The translations under genes and the position numbers were made by a program. A DNA stretch of 37,662 bases from an uncultured Roseobacter sp. (GTDB lineage: Bacteria; Pseudomonadota; Alphaproteobacteria; Rhodobacterales; Rhodobacteraceae): NCBI GenBank assembly GCA_913054455.1, contig CAJXIL010000020.1:1-37662 (forward strand), read 5' to 3'. This document shows positions 28,411 to 36,457 of this stretch, piece after piece. The stretch's first letter is position 1, and every line of letters starts with the position of its first letter. The notes under the pieces are model-generated. The model was not told the origin of the DNA. It saw only the letters and a list, made by a program, of their open reading frames with translations, and did no database searches.

Positions 28411-29181
28411 TCAGGCAGAAGCCCGACGTAAGAACGCTGGCTTCAAAGGCTCCGACATCTTTGGCTGGTAAGAATAGCCGCCGCTGTCGAACTCGTGCAA
28501 ACTCGCAACATCGGAAATCCGGTTTTGGATCACATAGCGTGCCATCGCCCCGCGGGCCCGTTTGGCATAAAAGCTCACCACCTTAGGTGTGCCGTTTTTG
28601 TCTTCCAAAAAGACCGGCGTCACCACCTGCGGCTTCAGTGCTTTCAGATCCACTGCACCAAAATACTCCTGGCTGGCGCAGTTCACTAGGACCTTGGCCC
28701 CAACCGCTTCGGCCTGGACATTCAGCGCCTTGGCAATCTGGCTGCCCCAGTATTCATAGAGGTTCTTGCCGCGTGGGTTTTTCAGCCGCGAGCCCATTTC
28801 CAGCCGGTAAGGCTGCATTGCGTCCAGCGGGCGCAGCAGACCATAGAGGCCGGACAGAATACGAAAATGATCCTGCGCCCAGGCCATTTCTTCGGGATCC
28901 AGCGAGGCAGCTTCCAGCCCTTGATAGGTATCCCCGGCAAAGGCCAGCGCGGCGGGGCGCAGATCCTCGGTCTTCGGATCTGCCTGGAAATCGCGAAAGC
29001 GGTCGTAATTCAGCTTGGCCAGGTCTTCGCTGATATGCATCAACTTCATCAGCTCGGCCACCGTAAGGTCACGCGCCACAGCGTTCAAAGCGATGGCATC
29101 GCTCTGAAAGTCAGGGAAGGTCATCTCCTGATCTTGCTCCGACCAATCCAGCTTCTTGGCCGGGGATACCACTACCAGCAT
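28411..29181 (-). CDS. yaaA: Peroxide stress protein YaaA (DUF328/UPF0246)
   Basis: A 256-residue cytoplasmic protein of normal family length. Signatures are MLVVVSPAKKLDW at the N-terminus, FSGLYG-type FRILSGLYGLLRPLD, YRLEMGSRL, and VNCASQEYFGAV. E. coli YaaA lowers free iron and limits oxidative DNA damage under peroxide stress, and binds DNA. The ATG at 29181 has AAGGAG 7 nt upstream. It lies 41 bp downstream of recQ on the same strand, so peroxide protection and recombination repair may be co-transcribed here. Confidence 0.95.
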   Translation of the reverse strand: MLVVVSPAKKLDWSEQDQEMTFPDFQSDAIALNAVARDLTVAELMKLMHISEDLAKLNYDRFRDFQADPKTEDLRPAALAFAGDTYQGLEAASLDPEEMAWAQDHFRILSGLYGLLRPLDAMQPYRLEMGSRLKNPRGKNLYEYWGSQIAKALNVQAEAVGAKVLVNCASQEYFGAVDLKALKPQVVTPVFLEDKNGTPKVVSFYAKRARGAMARYVIQNRISDVASLHEFDSGGYSYQPKMSEPLKPAFLRRASA

Positions 29182-29222
29182 CGCGCGCTCCTTTGTTTCC
29201 GATTTGTTTCCTTTTTTCAGAC

Positions 29223-31295
29223 TTAATCAGTCTGGCGTAAAACGTCCAGAAAGGCGGGCAAAAATCTCTCAGCCCGGCGCTCGCCCAACAGCATTGTGAT
29301 GCCGCGAGTGTCCTCGACCCGCATCTGCGCCAGCTTTGCCAGCATAGCTGCTGGACAACTGAGAGGTTTCAGAGTGCCGCAATTCCCCCGGATCAGCCCG
29401 GTCTGGGCCTCCATCAAGGCATCATAGGTCGATCCCGCCCCAGGCCGCCCTGCCAGTTTGCGCCGTTGGGGGTGCAACTGTTCCACCGCGCCGGTGATCA
29501 CCTCAAGAAAATCATCGCCATAACGATCCAGTTTTTTGGCGCCGACACCGCCAATCCGTGCCATCTGATCCAAGGTTTCCGGGCGAGTTTCCGCCATTTC
29601 TATCAAGGTCTTGTCGCTAAAGACCACATAGGCCGGCACTTTCTGCGCTTCGGCCAGGGCCCGGCGTTTGGCTTTCAGGGCCGACAGGAGCGGTGCGTCT
29701 TCTTCGGACACCAACATCTTAACCGCCGGACGGCGTTCGGCAGATTTTATGGTATCCTTGCGCAGGGAGATCTGCGCCCCCCCTTTCAGCACCGGCAGCG
29801 CTGCCTCGGTCATCCGCAGCGCGCCGTGGCGTTCGGGATCAGGGCGCACCAGATCATGGCCCATCATCTGACGAAACACCGCCTGCCACTGGCGTTTGCT
29901 GTATTCCTTACCACAGCCAAAGACCGACAAATCGTCATGCCCCTTTTCGCGCACCCGGTCGGTTTCATTGCCAAAAAGAATGTCGATCAGATGCCCAGCG
30001 CCATAGGTTTCATTGGTGCGCAGGATCGCCGACAGCGCCTTGCGCACCGCCGTGGTGCCGTCAAAGACTTCTACCGGAGTGTCACACAGGTCGCAATTGC
30101 CACAGGGTTCCGACTCTTCCTCAAAATAGCCCAAGAGGGTTTGGCGTCGGCAGGTCAGTGCCTCGGCCAGGCCCAACAAGGCATTAAGCCGCCCATGGTC
30201 GGCAGCGCGGCGCTCGGGTGGGGCCAGACCTTCATCGATCTGACTGCGCCGCAACCGGATGTCATCAGATCCAAACAGCGTCAGCGTTTCAGCCGGAGCA
30301 CCATCGCGGCCTGCCCGACCAATCTCCTGATAATAGGATTCGATGGATTTTGGCAGATCCGCATGGGCCACCCAGCGAATATCGGGCTTATCTATCCCCA
30401 TACCAAAGGCCACGGTGGCCACCACAATCAAGCCATCCTCGCGGGCAAAACGCGTTTCCACGTCGCGCCGCTCCCCGGCCTCCATGCCACCGTGATAATG
30501 GCAGGCGGCGTGCCCAGCGTCACGCAAGGCACGGGCCAGGTCTTCGGTCTTGGCGCGGGTACCGCAATAGACGATGCCGGACTGCCCCTTGCGGGCCGCC
30601 GCAAACTCGAGGATCTGACGGCGCGGCCCATCCTTGGCGGCAAAGGCCAGATGGATATTGGGCCGGTCAAAACCGCGCAGAAAGGCGCGCGGAGCTTGAC
30701 CGTCAAACAGCTTGCGAATGATCTCTTCGCGCGTCTCAGAATCGGCGGTGGCGGTAAAGGCCGCCAGCGGCACATCCAGCGCCTGACGCAATTCCCCGAT
30801 GCGCAGATAATCGGGGCGGAAGTCATGGCCCCATTGGCTGACACAATGGGCCTCATCCACGGCGATCAGGCTGACATTGATCCGGTGCAACATGTTGAGG
30901 GTCGACCCCGAAGCGAGCCGTTCCGGTGCCATGTACAAGAGCTTTAGCGCGCCGGATTCAATGGATTGCCAGACAGCTTCGGTCTCTTCCTCGGTATTGC
31001 CCGAGGTGAGCGCACCTGCCGTAACGCCAACTGCCTGCAGCGCCCGCACCTGATCGCGCATCAGGGCAATCAACGGTGAGATCACCACGGTGATCCCGGC
31101 CCGTTGCAGGGCTGGCAGCTGGAAGCACAGCGATTTACCACCGCCCGTTGGCATGATCGCCAGCACGTTTTCGCCGCGCGTGACCGCCTCAACGATCTCT
31201 TCCTGGCCGGGGCGAAAGGCATCAAAGCCAAATATCTCACGCAGCAGCGGAGTGGCACTGCTCTCCGTCTCGGTGATCGCGGACGCGGCTGTCAT
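29223..31295 (-). CDS. recQ: ATP-dependent DNA helicase RecQ
   Basis: A 690-residue 3'-5' helicase of the RecF pathway. Motif I is MPTGGGKS (48-55), motif II DEAH (147-150), and motif VI includes QEIGRAGRDG. A zinc-binding CGNCDLC cluster and RQC winged-helix region follow, then an HRDC domain (LLSALKAKRRALAEAQ...RIGGVGAKKLDRYG). A further ~80 residues after the HRDC complete the protein. The ATG at 31295 is chosen because the family start FGFDAFRPGQ follows soon after and a GAGG lies about 10 nt upstream; the frame is open to 31421. Confidence 0.97.
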   Translation of the reverse strand: MTAASAITETESSATPLLREIFGFDAFRPGQEEIVEAVTRGENVLAIMPTGGGKSLCFQLPALQRAGITVVISPLIALMRDQVRALQAVGVTAGALTSGNTEEETEAVWQSIESGALKLLYMAPERLASGSTLNMLHRINVSLIAVDEAHCVSQWGHDFRPDYLRIGELRQALDVPLAAFTATADSETREEIIRKLFDGQAPRAFLRGFDRPNIHLAFAAKDGPRRQILEFAAARKGQSGIVYCGTRAKTEDLARALRDAGHAACHYHGGMEAGERRDVETRFAREDGLIVVATVAFGMGIDKPDIRWVAHADLPKSIESYYQEIGRAGRDGAPAETLTLFGSDDIRLRRSQIDEGLAPPERRAADHGRLNALLGLAEALTCRRQTLLGYFEEESEPCGNCDLCDTPVEVFDGTTAVRKALSAILRTNETYGAGHLIDILFGNETDRVREKGHDDLSVFGCGKEYSKRQWQAVFRQMMGHDLVRPDPERHGALRMTEAALPVLKGGAQISLRKDTIKSAERRPAVKMLVSEEDAPLLSALKAKRRALAEAQKVPAYVVFSDKTLIEMAETRPETLDQMARIGGVGAKKLDRYGDDFLEVITGAVEQLHPQRRKLAGRPGAGSTYDALMEAQTGLIRGNCGTLKPLSCPAAMLAKLAQMRVEDTRGITMLLGERRAERFLPAFLDVLRQTD

Positions 31296-31373
31296 GGAGT
31301 GGGACCTCGTTGGGTGCGGCTGCTCTGATTTGGTGGCCACAATCCCACAGGTCGATTCGGGCGGCAAGAGCAA

Positions 31374-31398
31374 GGGGCAAAGCTTTACGCTTCGCCCC
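31374..31398. terminator. Hairpin between yggT and recQ
   Basis: GGGGC (31374-31378) pairs with GCCCC (31394-31398), and AAGC with GCTT inside an A.C mismatch, around a 5-nt loop. On the - strand, the direction of both flanking genes, no U-tract follows, so it is at best a weak terminator or a leader structure for recQ. On the + strand it is followed by TGATTTT but no gene runs into it. Confidence 0.35.
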
Positions 31399-31454
31399 CT
31401 GATTTTACTCAGCCCATCCACCGGAAACAGCCCATCACAGGCCGTCAGGTGAGT

Positions 31455-31742
31455 TTAGTAGAAATAGACCATGTTGTTCTGGATGATTATGCGCAGGGCA
31501 TAGACAGAGATCAGCACCACAAGCGGCGCCAGATCAATGCCGCTCATATTTGGCAGAATACGGCGCACCGGCGCGTAAAGGGGCTCGAGAATACGCTGCA
31601 GCATGTACCAGATCTGGCTCACCAGTTGCTGTTGCAGGTTCAGCACCTGGAAATTGATCAGCCAGCTCATGATCACATGAGCAATGATAAAGAACCAGAC
31701 GATGTCCAGGATCAACAGCAGAATTTGGAACAGAGAGAGCAT
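31455..31742 (-). CDS. YggT family integral membrane protein
   Basis: A 95-residue protein with two hydrophobic segments (residues ~3-25 and ~73-92) and the YggT family core between them: MSWLINFQVLN, ILEPLYAPVRRILPNMSGIDLAPLVVLI. YggT proteins are linked to cell-division/septum and osmotic functions in some bacteria, but the biochemical role is open. The ATG at 31742 follows AGAGGTAAAG. It is divergent from the thioesterase gene and 160 bp upstream of recQ. Confidence 0.88.
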   Translation of the reverse strand: MLSLFQILLLILDIVWFFIIAHVIMSWLINFQVLNLQQQLVSQIWYMLQRILEPLYAPVRRILPNMSGIDLAPLVVLISVYALRIIIQNNMVYFY

Positions 31743-31875
31743 TCTTTACCTCTTTGGAATAGCAGCCCTACAGGTAAGCAGCCCTGTGCCTATGTGCAAG
31801 GCTTCCCCGAGGTTGCGGTTGACCATTGGTTAATCGGTGGCAAGAGGGGCACAATGCGCAAAGAGAGTAATGCCA

Positions 31876-32424
31876 ATGTTTCCCATTGTCCGCCTGATCA
31901 AAGACCTGCTGAAGGCGCGCCGTATGCCGCCACTGAACCTGACCGAGACCCATGTCTCCAGCCATATCTGCTGGCCCTGGGATCTGGATTTTTGGCTGGA
32001 ACTGAACAATGGCCGCGCCATGACGCTCTATGATTTGGGACGGACCATGCTGGCGCAGCGGGTTGGCTTGATTGGTACCCTACGCCAGAACCGCTGGGGC
32101 ATGACGGTTGCCGGCTCCTCTGTGCGGTTTCGCCGCCGAATTCGTGGCTTTGAACGGTTTGAAATGCGCAGCCGAGCCGTGGCCTGGGATGACAAATTCA
32201 TCTACCTGGAACAGAGCATGTGGAAAAAGGACGGGGAATGCGCCAGCCACGTGATGCTGCGCACTGCACTCACCGACAAAAACGGTATTGTGGCACCTTC
32301 CCGCGTGCTGGAGGCGATGGGCCACCCAGACCTACCCAAGTTTGAAATGCCTGACTGGATTGATGCCTGGCGCGCGGCGGACGCGCAACGCCCCTGGCCA
32401 CCAATGCAAGATCTCCTTGCCTAG
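31876..32424 (+). CDS. THEM6-like hot-dog fold thioesterase family protein
   Basis: A ~182-residue protein with the hot-dog acyl-CoA thioesterase fold as in THEM6-like proteins: SSHICWPWDLDFWLELNNGR (N-terminal helix and strand), LYDLGRTMLAQR, GSSVRFRRRIRGFERF and DKFIYLEQSMW. The substrate is probably an acyl-CoA, but this is family knowledge, not shown here. Start: ATG 31876 has AGAGAG about 8 nt upstream; ATG 31870 (two residues longer) is too close to it. Alone on its strand until the MFS gene 57 bp downstream, which could be co-transcribed. Confidence 0.85.
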   Translation: MFPIVRLIKDLLKARRMPPLNLTETHVSSHICWPWDLDFWLELNNGRAMTLYDLGRTMLAQRVGLIGTLRQNRWGMTVAGSSVRFRRRIRGFERFEMRSRAVAWDDKFIYLEQSMWKKDGECASHVMLRTALTDKNGIVAPSRVLEAMGHPDLPKFEMPDWIDAWRAADAQRPWPPMQDLLA

Positions 32425-32481
32425 TGACCTGTGTACCTATCTTATCGCCAATAACAAACACGTGGGGACAGGCAGGAACAC

Positions 32482-33846
32482 ATGAGCGATATTTCACCGC
32501 GCAAGCGCATTTGGGGCTGGTGGTTCTTTGACTGGGCCAGCCAGCCCTACCACACTCTGCTAGTCACCTTTGTCTTCGGCCCCTTTTTTGCCGCCGTGGC
32601 CGCAAATTTTTACTTGGGAGAGGGGCTGGAGCCCGAGGCCGCCAAGGCCAAAGCCCAAACTTTATGGTCGATTGGCATGACCGTCACTGGGTTGATGATC
32701 GGCTTTGGCGCGCCTTTCATCGGGGCCCTGGCCGATATTTCGGGACGCAAACGGCCCTGGCTCATTGGCTTTTCGCTGATGTATGTGCTTGGCGCCTGGG
32801 GGATTTGGTATTCGGACCCCGCCGGGAGCAACCTATGGTGGATGCTGGTGACCTTTGGCTTTGGCTTCATCGGGGCAGAATTCGCCCTGATCTTTGCCAA
32901 TTCGCAATTGCCGGGTCTCGGCGACAAAGATGATGTCGGCGCGATCTCCGGCTCTGGTTTTGCCTTTGGCTATCTGGGTGGCGTGTTGGCGCTGTTCGTC
33001 ATGTTGTTGCTCTTTGTCGAACAGGGCAGCGGAAAAACCCTGATCGGATTGGATCCTGCACTGGGGCTGGATGCTGAGAGCCGCGAAGGCACCCGCGCAG
33101 TCGGGCCGTTTACCGCCCTGTGGTTCATCGTCTTCATGGTGCCCTATTTTCTCTGGGTCAAAGATGACGCCCGCACCGGCAAGCGGGGCACCCTGGGACA
33201 GGCCATCTCTTTGGTAATCGCTTCCGTCAAGGCGCTGCGCTATCGCGGCAGTCTGGCGCGCTATCTGGGGTCATCGATGCTCTACCGGGATGCGCTGAAC
33301 GGGCTTTATGGCTTTGGCGGCGTCTATGCCAGCCTGGTGCTGGACTGGGAAATCACCACTATCGGCATCTTTGGCGTCATATCTGCAATTGCCGCCGCAG
33401 CCTTTAGCTGGGTCGGCGGTATGGCCGACAAGCGGTTTGGCCCCAAACCCGTGATCGTCGCCGCGATTCTGATGCTGACGCTGGTCTGCCTAACCGTGGT
33501 AAACATGTCGCGTGAGGCGTTGTTTGGCATCGAGCTGGCGACGGGCTCCAAGCTGCCGGACGCTATCTTCTTTGGCTGCGGCATGCTGATCGGTGGTTTC
33601 GGCGGAATCTTGCAGGCCGCCAGCCGCAGCCTGATGGTGCGTCATACCAACCCTGCAAAGGCAACCGAGAGCTTTGGGCTCTATGGTTTGTCCGGGCGCG
33701 CCACCGCCTTTCTAGCACCTGCGCTGATTGGGCTTGCCACAACCGTGACCGGTAGCGCACGATTGGGCATTAGCCCGGTGATCTTTCTGTTTATCCTCGG
33801 ATTGATCGTGTTGTACCGGGTCAAGGCAGAAGGAGATCAGGTGTGA
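32482..33846 (+). CDS. UMF1/Atg22-type major facilitator transporter
   Basis: A 454-residue inner-membrane MFS protein with about 11-12 hydrophobic helices. It begins with the UMF1/Atg22-like signature RKRIWGWWFFDWASQPYHTLLVTFVFGPFFAA, has the loop 2-3 motif ALADISGRKRPW, and contains LQAASRSLMVRHTNPAKATESFGLY near helix 11. Members related to yeast Atg22 export amino acids; the bacterial substrate is not known. The ATG at 32482 follows CAGGAA. The stop overlaps the start of mepA (GTGA). Confidence 0.9.
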   Translation: MSDISPRKRIWGWWFFDWASQPYHTLLVTFVFGPFFAAVAANFYLGEGLEPEAAKAKAQTLWSIGMTVTGLMIGFGAPFIGALADISGRKRPWLIGFSLMYVLGAWGIWYSDPAGSNLWWMLVTFGFGFIGAEFALIFANSQLPGLGDKDDVGAISGSGFAFGYLGGVLALFVMLLLFVEQGSGKTLIGLDPALGLDAESREGTRAVGPFTALWFIVFMVPYFLWVKDDARTGKRGTLGQAISLVIASVKALRYRGSLARYLGSSMLYRDALNGLYGFGGVYASLVLDWEITTIGIFGVISAIAAAAFSWVGGMADKRFGPKPVIVAAILMLTLVCLTVVNMSREALFGIELATGSKLPDAIFFGCGMLIGGFGGILQAASRSLMVRHTNPAKATESFGLYGLSGRATAFLAPALIGLATTVTGSARLGISPVIFLFILGLIVLYRVKAEGDQV

Positions 33847-34712
33847 GACTACTTGTAGCGAGTTTTTGTTTAGTCATTGCTGGCATCACTGGTGCCAGCG
33901 CCGCCACCCCGGCAAAGCAGCTGTTTGGTGCCAAGGATAGCGGATCACAGCAGGCACCTGCCGCCTATGGCTCCTACGCCAAGGGCTGTGTCGCGGGCGC
34001 TGTGCAACTGCCGGAAACCGGGGCCACCTGGCAGGCCATGCGGCTCAGCCGCAACCGCAACTGGGGCCACCCCGAAACCATCAGCTTTATTCAAAAGCTC
34101 AGCCAATTTGCCGCCAGCCAACCCGGATGGAATGGGCTTTATATCGGTGACATCAGCCAGCCCCGCGGCGGGCCAATGCTATCGGGGCACCGCAGCCACC
34201 AGGTGGGCCTAGACATTGATATCTGGATGCGGCCGGCTGAAAAGCTGACCTATAGCCGGGCCCAGCGCGAAAAGGTCTCCTCCATCTCGATGCGCCGCAA
34301 CAACGGCGCCTTTGTGAACTCCGACTGGACCCGCGCCCATCACGAGATCATCAAGGCAGCGGCGCAGGACAAACGTGTGGCGCGGATTTTTGTCTTTCCT
34401 GGTGCCAAGGTGCAGATGTGCAAGGACGCAAAGGGCGACCGCCGCTGGTTGCGCAAGATCCGCCCCTGGTGGGGACATCACTATCATTTCCATGTGCGCC
34501 TTGCCTGTCCCAAGGGCGCACGCGGCTGCGTGAACCAAGATCGCCCCCCACGCGGCGATGGCTGTGACGCAGCCCAAAAATGGGTGGATGATATCTTGAA
34601 CCCGCCCCCGCCGAAACCAGCAGATCCCAATGCTCCGGCCCCCAAGCCCCGTCGCGAATACACACTGACGGACCTGCCCAAACAATGCGCCGCCGTTTTG
34701 CAATCTAACTGA
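33843..34712 (+). CDS. mepA: Penicillin-insensitive murein endopeptidase
   Basis: A 289-residue periplasmic LAS-family zinc metallopeptidase cleaving D,D- and L,D-cross-links in peptidoglycan. Signal peptide in residues 1-20 (cleavage near GASA-AT). Metal ligands by comparison with E. coli MepA are His119 and Asp126 (SHQVGLDIDIW) and the HFH motif at 215-217 (GHHYHFHVRL). Six Cys residues in total suggest disulfides. The start is a GTG inside the GTGA shared with the MFS stop codon, so it is translationally coupled to the transporter. A proline-rich stretch (~258-272) precedes the C-terminus. Confidence 0.95.
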   Translation: MRLLVASFCLVIAGITGASAATPAKQLFGAKDSGSQQAPAAYGSYAKGCVAGAVQLPETGATWQAMRLSRNRNWGHPETISFIQKLSQFAASQPGWNGLYIGDISQPRGGPMLSGHRSHQVGLDIDIWMRPAEKLTYSRAQREKVSSISMRRNNGAFVNSDWTRAHHEIIKAAAQDKRVARIFVFPGAKVQMCKDAKGDRRWLRKIRPWWGHHYHFHVRLACPKGARGCVNQDRPPRGDGCDAAQKWVDDILNPPPPKPADPNAPAPKPRREYTLTDLPKQCAAVLQSN

Positions 34713-34723
34713 GTCTGACCACC

Positions 34724-35632
34724 ATGAAGCTTAGGAAACTGGTCGGAAGCCTTGTACTGGCCTCCGGCCTCATTACAGCGGCGGCAGCCTTTGCCGCAGC
34801 CCAGCTGGATCGGTTGCAAAACACCGCCCAGTTTGCGGGCAGCTATTCCTGGCGAGCCACCCCCGATTGGTTTGGCGGTTTCTCCGGCCTTGAGCTCTCG
34901 GCGGATGGATCGCAAATGGTTGTCCTTAGCGACCGCGCCCATGTAGCCCGGGCAGATATCCAGCGGCGGGGCGGTGAGATTTCAGAAATCTCCCTGCGCA
35001 GCGCCAAGCATCTGCGATCCTCCAAGGGGCAGCAGCTTTTGGGGCGGATCATGGACAGCGAAGGCCTGGCCCTGGCGCCGGACGGCTCGCTTTTCATCTC
35101 TTTTGAAGGCCTGGCCCGGGTGGTCCACCACCCCACCGAGGCCAGCCGGGCCCGTGTCCTGCCCCGCCCCGATGCCTTTCGTGGGATGCCGCTGAACAAA
35201 TCCCTTGAGGCCCTGGCGATTGACCCCCAGGGGCGGCTCTATACCCTACCGGAAAACGCGCTAAACGCCGACGGGGAGATCCCGGTCTGGCGCTGGAATG
35301 GCGCGCGCTGGAGCCAGCCTTTCACCCTGCCCCGGCGCGGCGGCTTTCTACCGGTGGGGGCAGATTTTGGCCCTGACGGCCGCTTTTACCTGCTGGAGCG
35401 AAATTTTGTCTTCATCGGCTTTCGCAGTCGGTTACGCCGCTGGGATATCACCGGTCAAGGCGCGGTGAATGAGGTCACTCTGATTGAAAGCAGCGTCGGA
35501 GTGCATGACAACCTTGAAGGGCTATCCGTCTGGCGGGACGCCACAGGAACCCTGCGCGCCACCATGGTATCTGATGATAACTTCAAAGCCCTGCAACGTA
35601 CCGAACTGGTGGAATACACCCTGCCAGACTAG
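34724..35632 (+). CDS. Secreted 'esterase-like activity of phytase' family protein
   Basis: A 302-residue exported beta-propeller-like protein. Signal peptide in residues 1-25 (LVGSLVLASGLITAAAAFAAA). Characteristic blocks are FGGFSGLELSADGSQMVVLSDR, MDSEGLALAPDGSLFISFE, KSLEALAIDPQGRLYTLPE and DNLEGLSVWRD, which fit PF13449 (esterase-like activity of phytase). The substrate is unknown. The gene lies 11 bp after mepA and is likely in the MFS-mepA operon. The ATG has only a weak ribosome binding site (GAGT), as expected for a coupled gene. Confidence 0.88.
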   Translation: MKLRKLVGSLVLASGLITAAAAFAAAQLDRLQNTAQFAGSYSWRATPDWFGGFSGLELSADGSQMVVLSDRAHVARADIQRRGGEISEISLRSAKHLRSSKGQQLLGRIMDSEGLALAPDGSLFISFEGLARVVHHPTEASRARVLPRPDAFRGMPLNKSLEALAIDPQGRLYTLPENALNADGEIPVWRWNGARWSQPFTLPRRGGFLPVGADFGPDGRFYLLERNFVFIGFRSRLRRWDITGQGAVNEVTLIESSVGVHDNLEGLSVWRDATGTLRATMVSDDNFKALQRTELVEYTLPD

Positions 35633-35639
35633 TCAGGAC

Positions 35640-35706
35640 CTCAGGATACTTCTCTTACAGCCACACTGGAAGCTCAGTCGGAAAGCCCACCTTAGTATCC
35701 CCTGAG
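35640..35706. repeat. Imperfect inverted repeat between convergent genes
   Basis: CTCAGGATACT (35640-35650) is complementary to AGTATCC-CC-TGAG (35694-35706) with a 2-nt bulge. The loop is about 43 nt and the right arm overlaps the stop codon of the orphan membrane-protein gene. It could be a 3'-end structure shared by the two convergent transcripts. Confidence 0.35.
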
Positions 35707-36171
35707 AGTGGCCTGAAAGATTTTGAATCTCCGAGCGATCTCCTGCACAATCGTTTTGTCGCTGAATACTCGAAACGCCAATGCGCAAAGGAACGTCAAA
35801 GCAAAAGAGGCGAGAAAGAAGCCTGCAAAGGCATACCCTTCGCCGGAATTGTCAAACATGAGCTTCGGAATCGAAACTCCTACAAAAGCGATCGGAAAGG
35901 CCATTACCGCAGACCAGAGCAGTGATCTATTGCCAATCAACCCAATTGCCAACCAAGAAAGAACAACATCCCTGCAAACGTTTGCCACGCTTGAGAATCC
36001 ATAAAGTCCATAATAAAACTCTTCGGTTTCCCGGTCAGTTCTCACCTTGTTTAGTAGTCTTTTTCCGTGTTCCAACGAGATAGGGTCAACCAAAAACTGT
36101 TCCAGACACTCAACCACAAATGATCCAAGTAAACACCACAGGAAGACCTGGCCCACATTCTTCAAAATCAT
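35692..36171 (-). CDS. Orphan membrane protein of unknown family
   Basis: A 159-residue protein I do not recognise. It has four hydrophobic segments (~5-22, ~67-82, ~85-102 and ~112-135) and a basic C-terminus. The ATG at 36171 has a good AAGGAAAATT ribosome binding site, which supports a real gene. Base composition is clearly AT-richer than its neighbours and codon choice is less GC-ending, pointing to recent acquisition. It is convergent with the esterase-like gene and divergent from the yhhQ leader. Confidence 0.65.
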   Translation of the reverse strand: MILKNVGQVFLWCLLGSFVVECLEQFLVDPISLEHGKRLLNKVRTDRETEEFYYGLYGFSSVANVCRDVVLSWLAIGLIGNRSLLWSAVMAFPIAFVGVSIPKLMFDNSGEGYAFAGFFLASFALTFLCALAFRVFSDKTIVQEIARRFKIFQATLRGY

Positions 36172-36245
36172 AATTTTCCTTCACTTCACCTTCTCCAAGA
36201 GCGCCAACTTGCACAAGCAACCTTTGCAACCGCAACCCTCTCCAG

Positions 36246-36312
36246 TTGAGCCCGCCTTGCAATGATAAGCAAGACTTTCTCGTCTGCAACCGCAGCGCGG
36301 AGCCGGGCTCAA
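36246..36312. repeat. Nested inverted repeats that can form a branched structure
   Basis: Outer arms TTGAGCCCG (36246-36254) and CGGGCTCAA (36304-36312) are perfectly complementary. They enclose two smaller stems: CTTGC/GCAAG (36256-36260, 36269-36273) and CTGC-AACC-GCAG. This is a potential three-way junction on either strand. No RNA family was recognised. Confidence 0.45.
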
Positions 36313-36397
36313 CGGGAGCGGCAGATTCTTTGAATGTGGCGATCCGGGCAGGTGCTCCCCCCTTTCGCAGCTCCGTTAGGTTCTTCGATGCTTCAAA

Positions 36398-36412
36398 ACA
36401 CTTGCCAAGTGT
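36398..36412. promoter_or_regulatory. Dyad ACACTTG-C-CAAGTGT, possible operator
   Basis: Perfect 7-bp arms around a single C, about 45 bp before the first leader hairpin of yhhQ. The short spacer argues for a dimeric protein site rather than an RNA hairpin. Regulator unknown. Confidence 0.3.
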
Positions 36413-36438
36413 CTCCAACACAGCTAGGTGAGCGCGTC

Positions 36439-36457
36439 TTCCGCACAAGATGCGGAA
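36439..36457 (+). promoter_or_regulatory. Leader hairpin abutting the preQ1-I-like aptamer
   Basis: TTCCGCA (36439-36445) pairs perfectly with TGCGGAA (36451-36457) around CAAGA. Its last A is also the first base of aptamer stem P1. TTCCG (36439-36443) is also complementary to CGGAA at 36485-36489, which contains the Shine-Dalgarno core, so it could act as an alternative anti-Shine-Dalgarno strand. Confidence 0.5.

Larger units (their letters stand above)
36172..36438. other. Structured intergenic region upstream of the yhhQ leader
   Basis: About 270 bp with no gene I can support. Frames are open on both strands (36246-36431 on +, 36110-36460 on -) but neither has a ribosome binding site or a recognised domain, and the - frame would run antisense to the riboswitch. 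It contains a branched set of inverted repeats (36246-36312) and a 7-bp dyad (36398-36412), listed separately. The yhhQ promoter should lie in its last third. Confidence 0.4.

Noticed and set aside
29466..30947. 493-codon open frame on the + strand inside recQ
   Set aside because: Shadow frame; RecQ motifs on the - strand are unambiguous.
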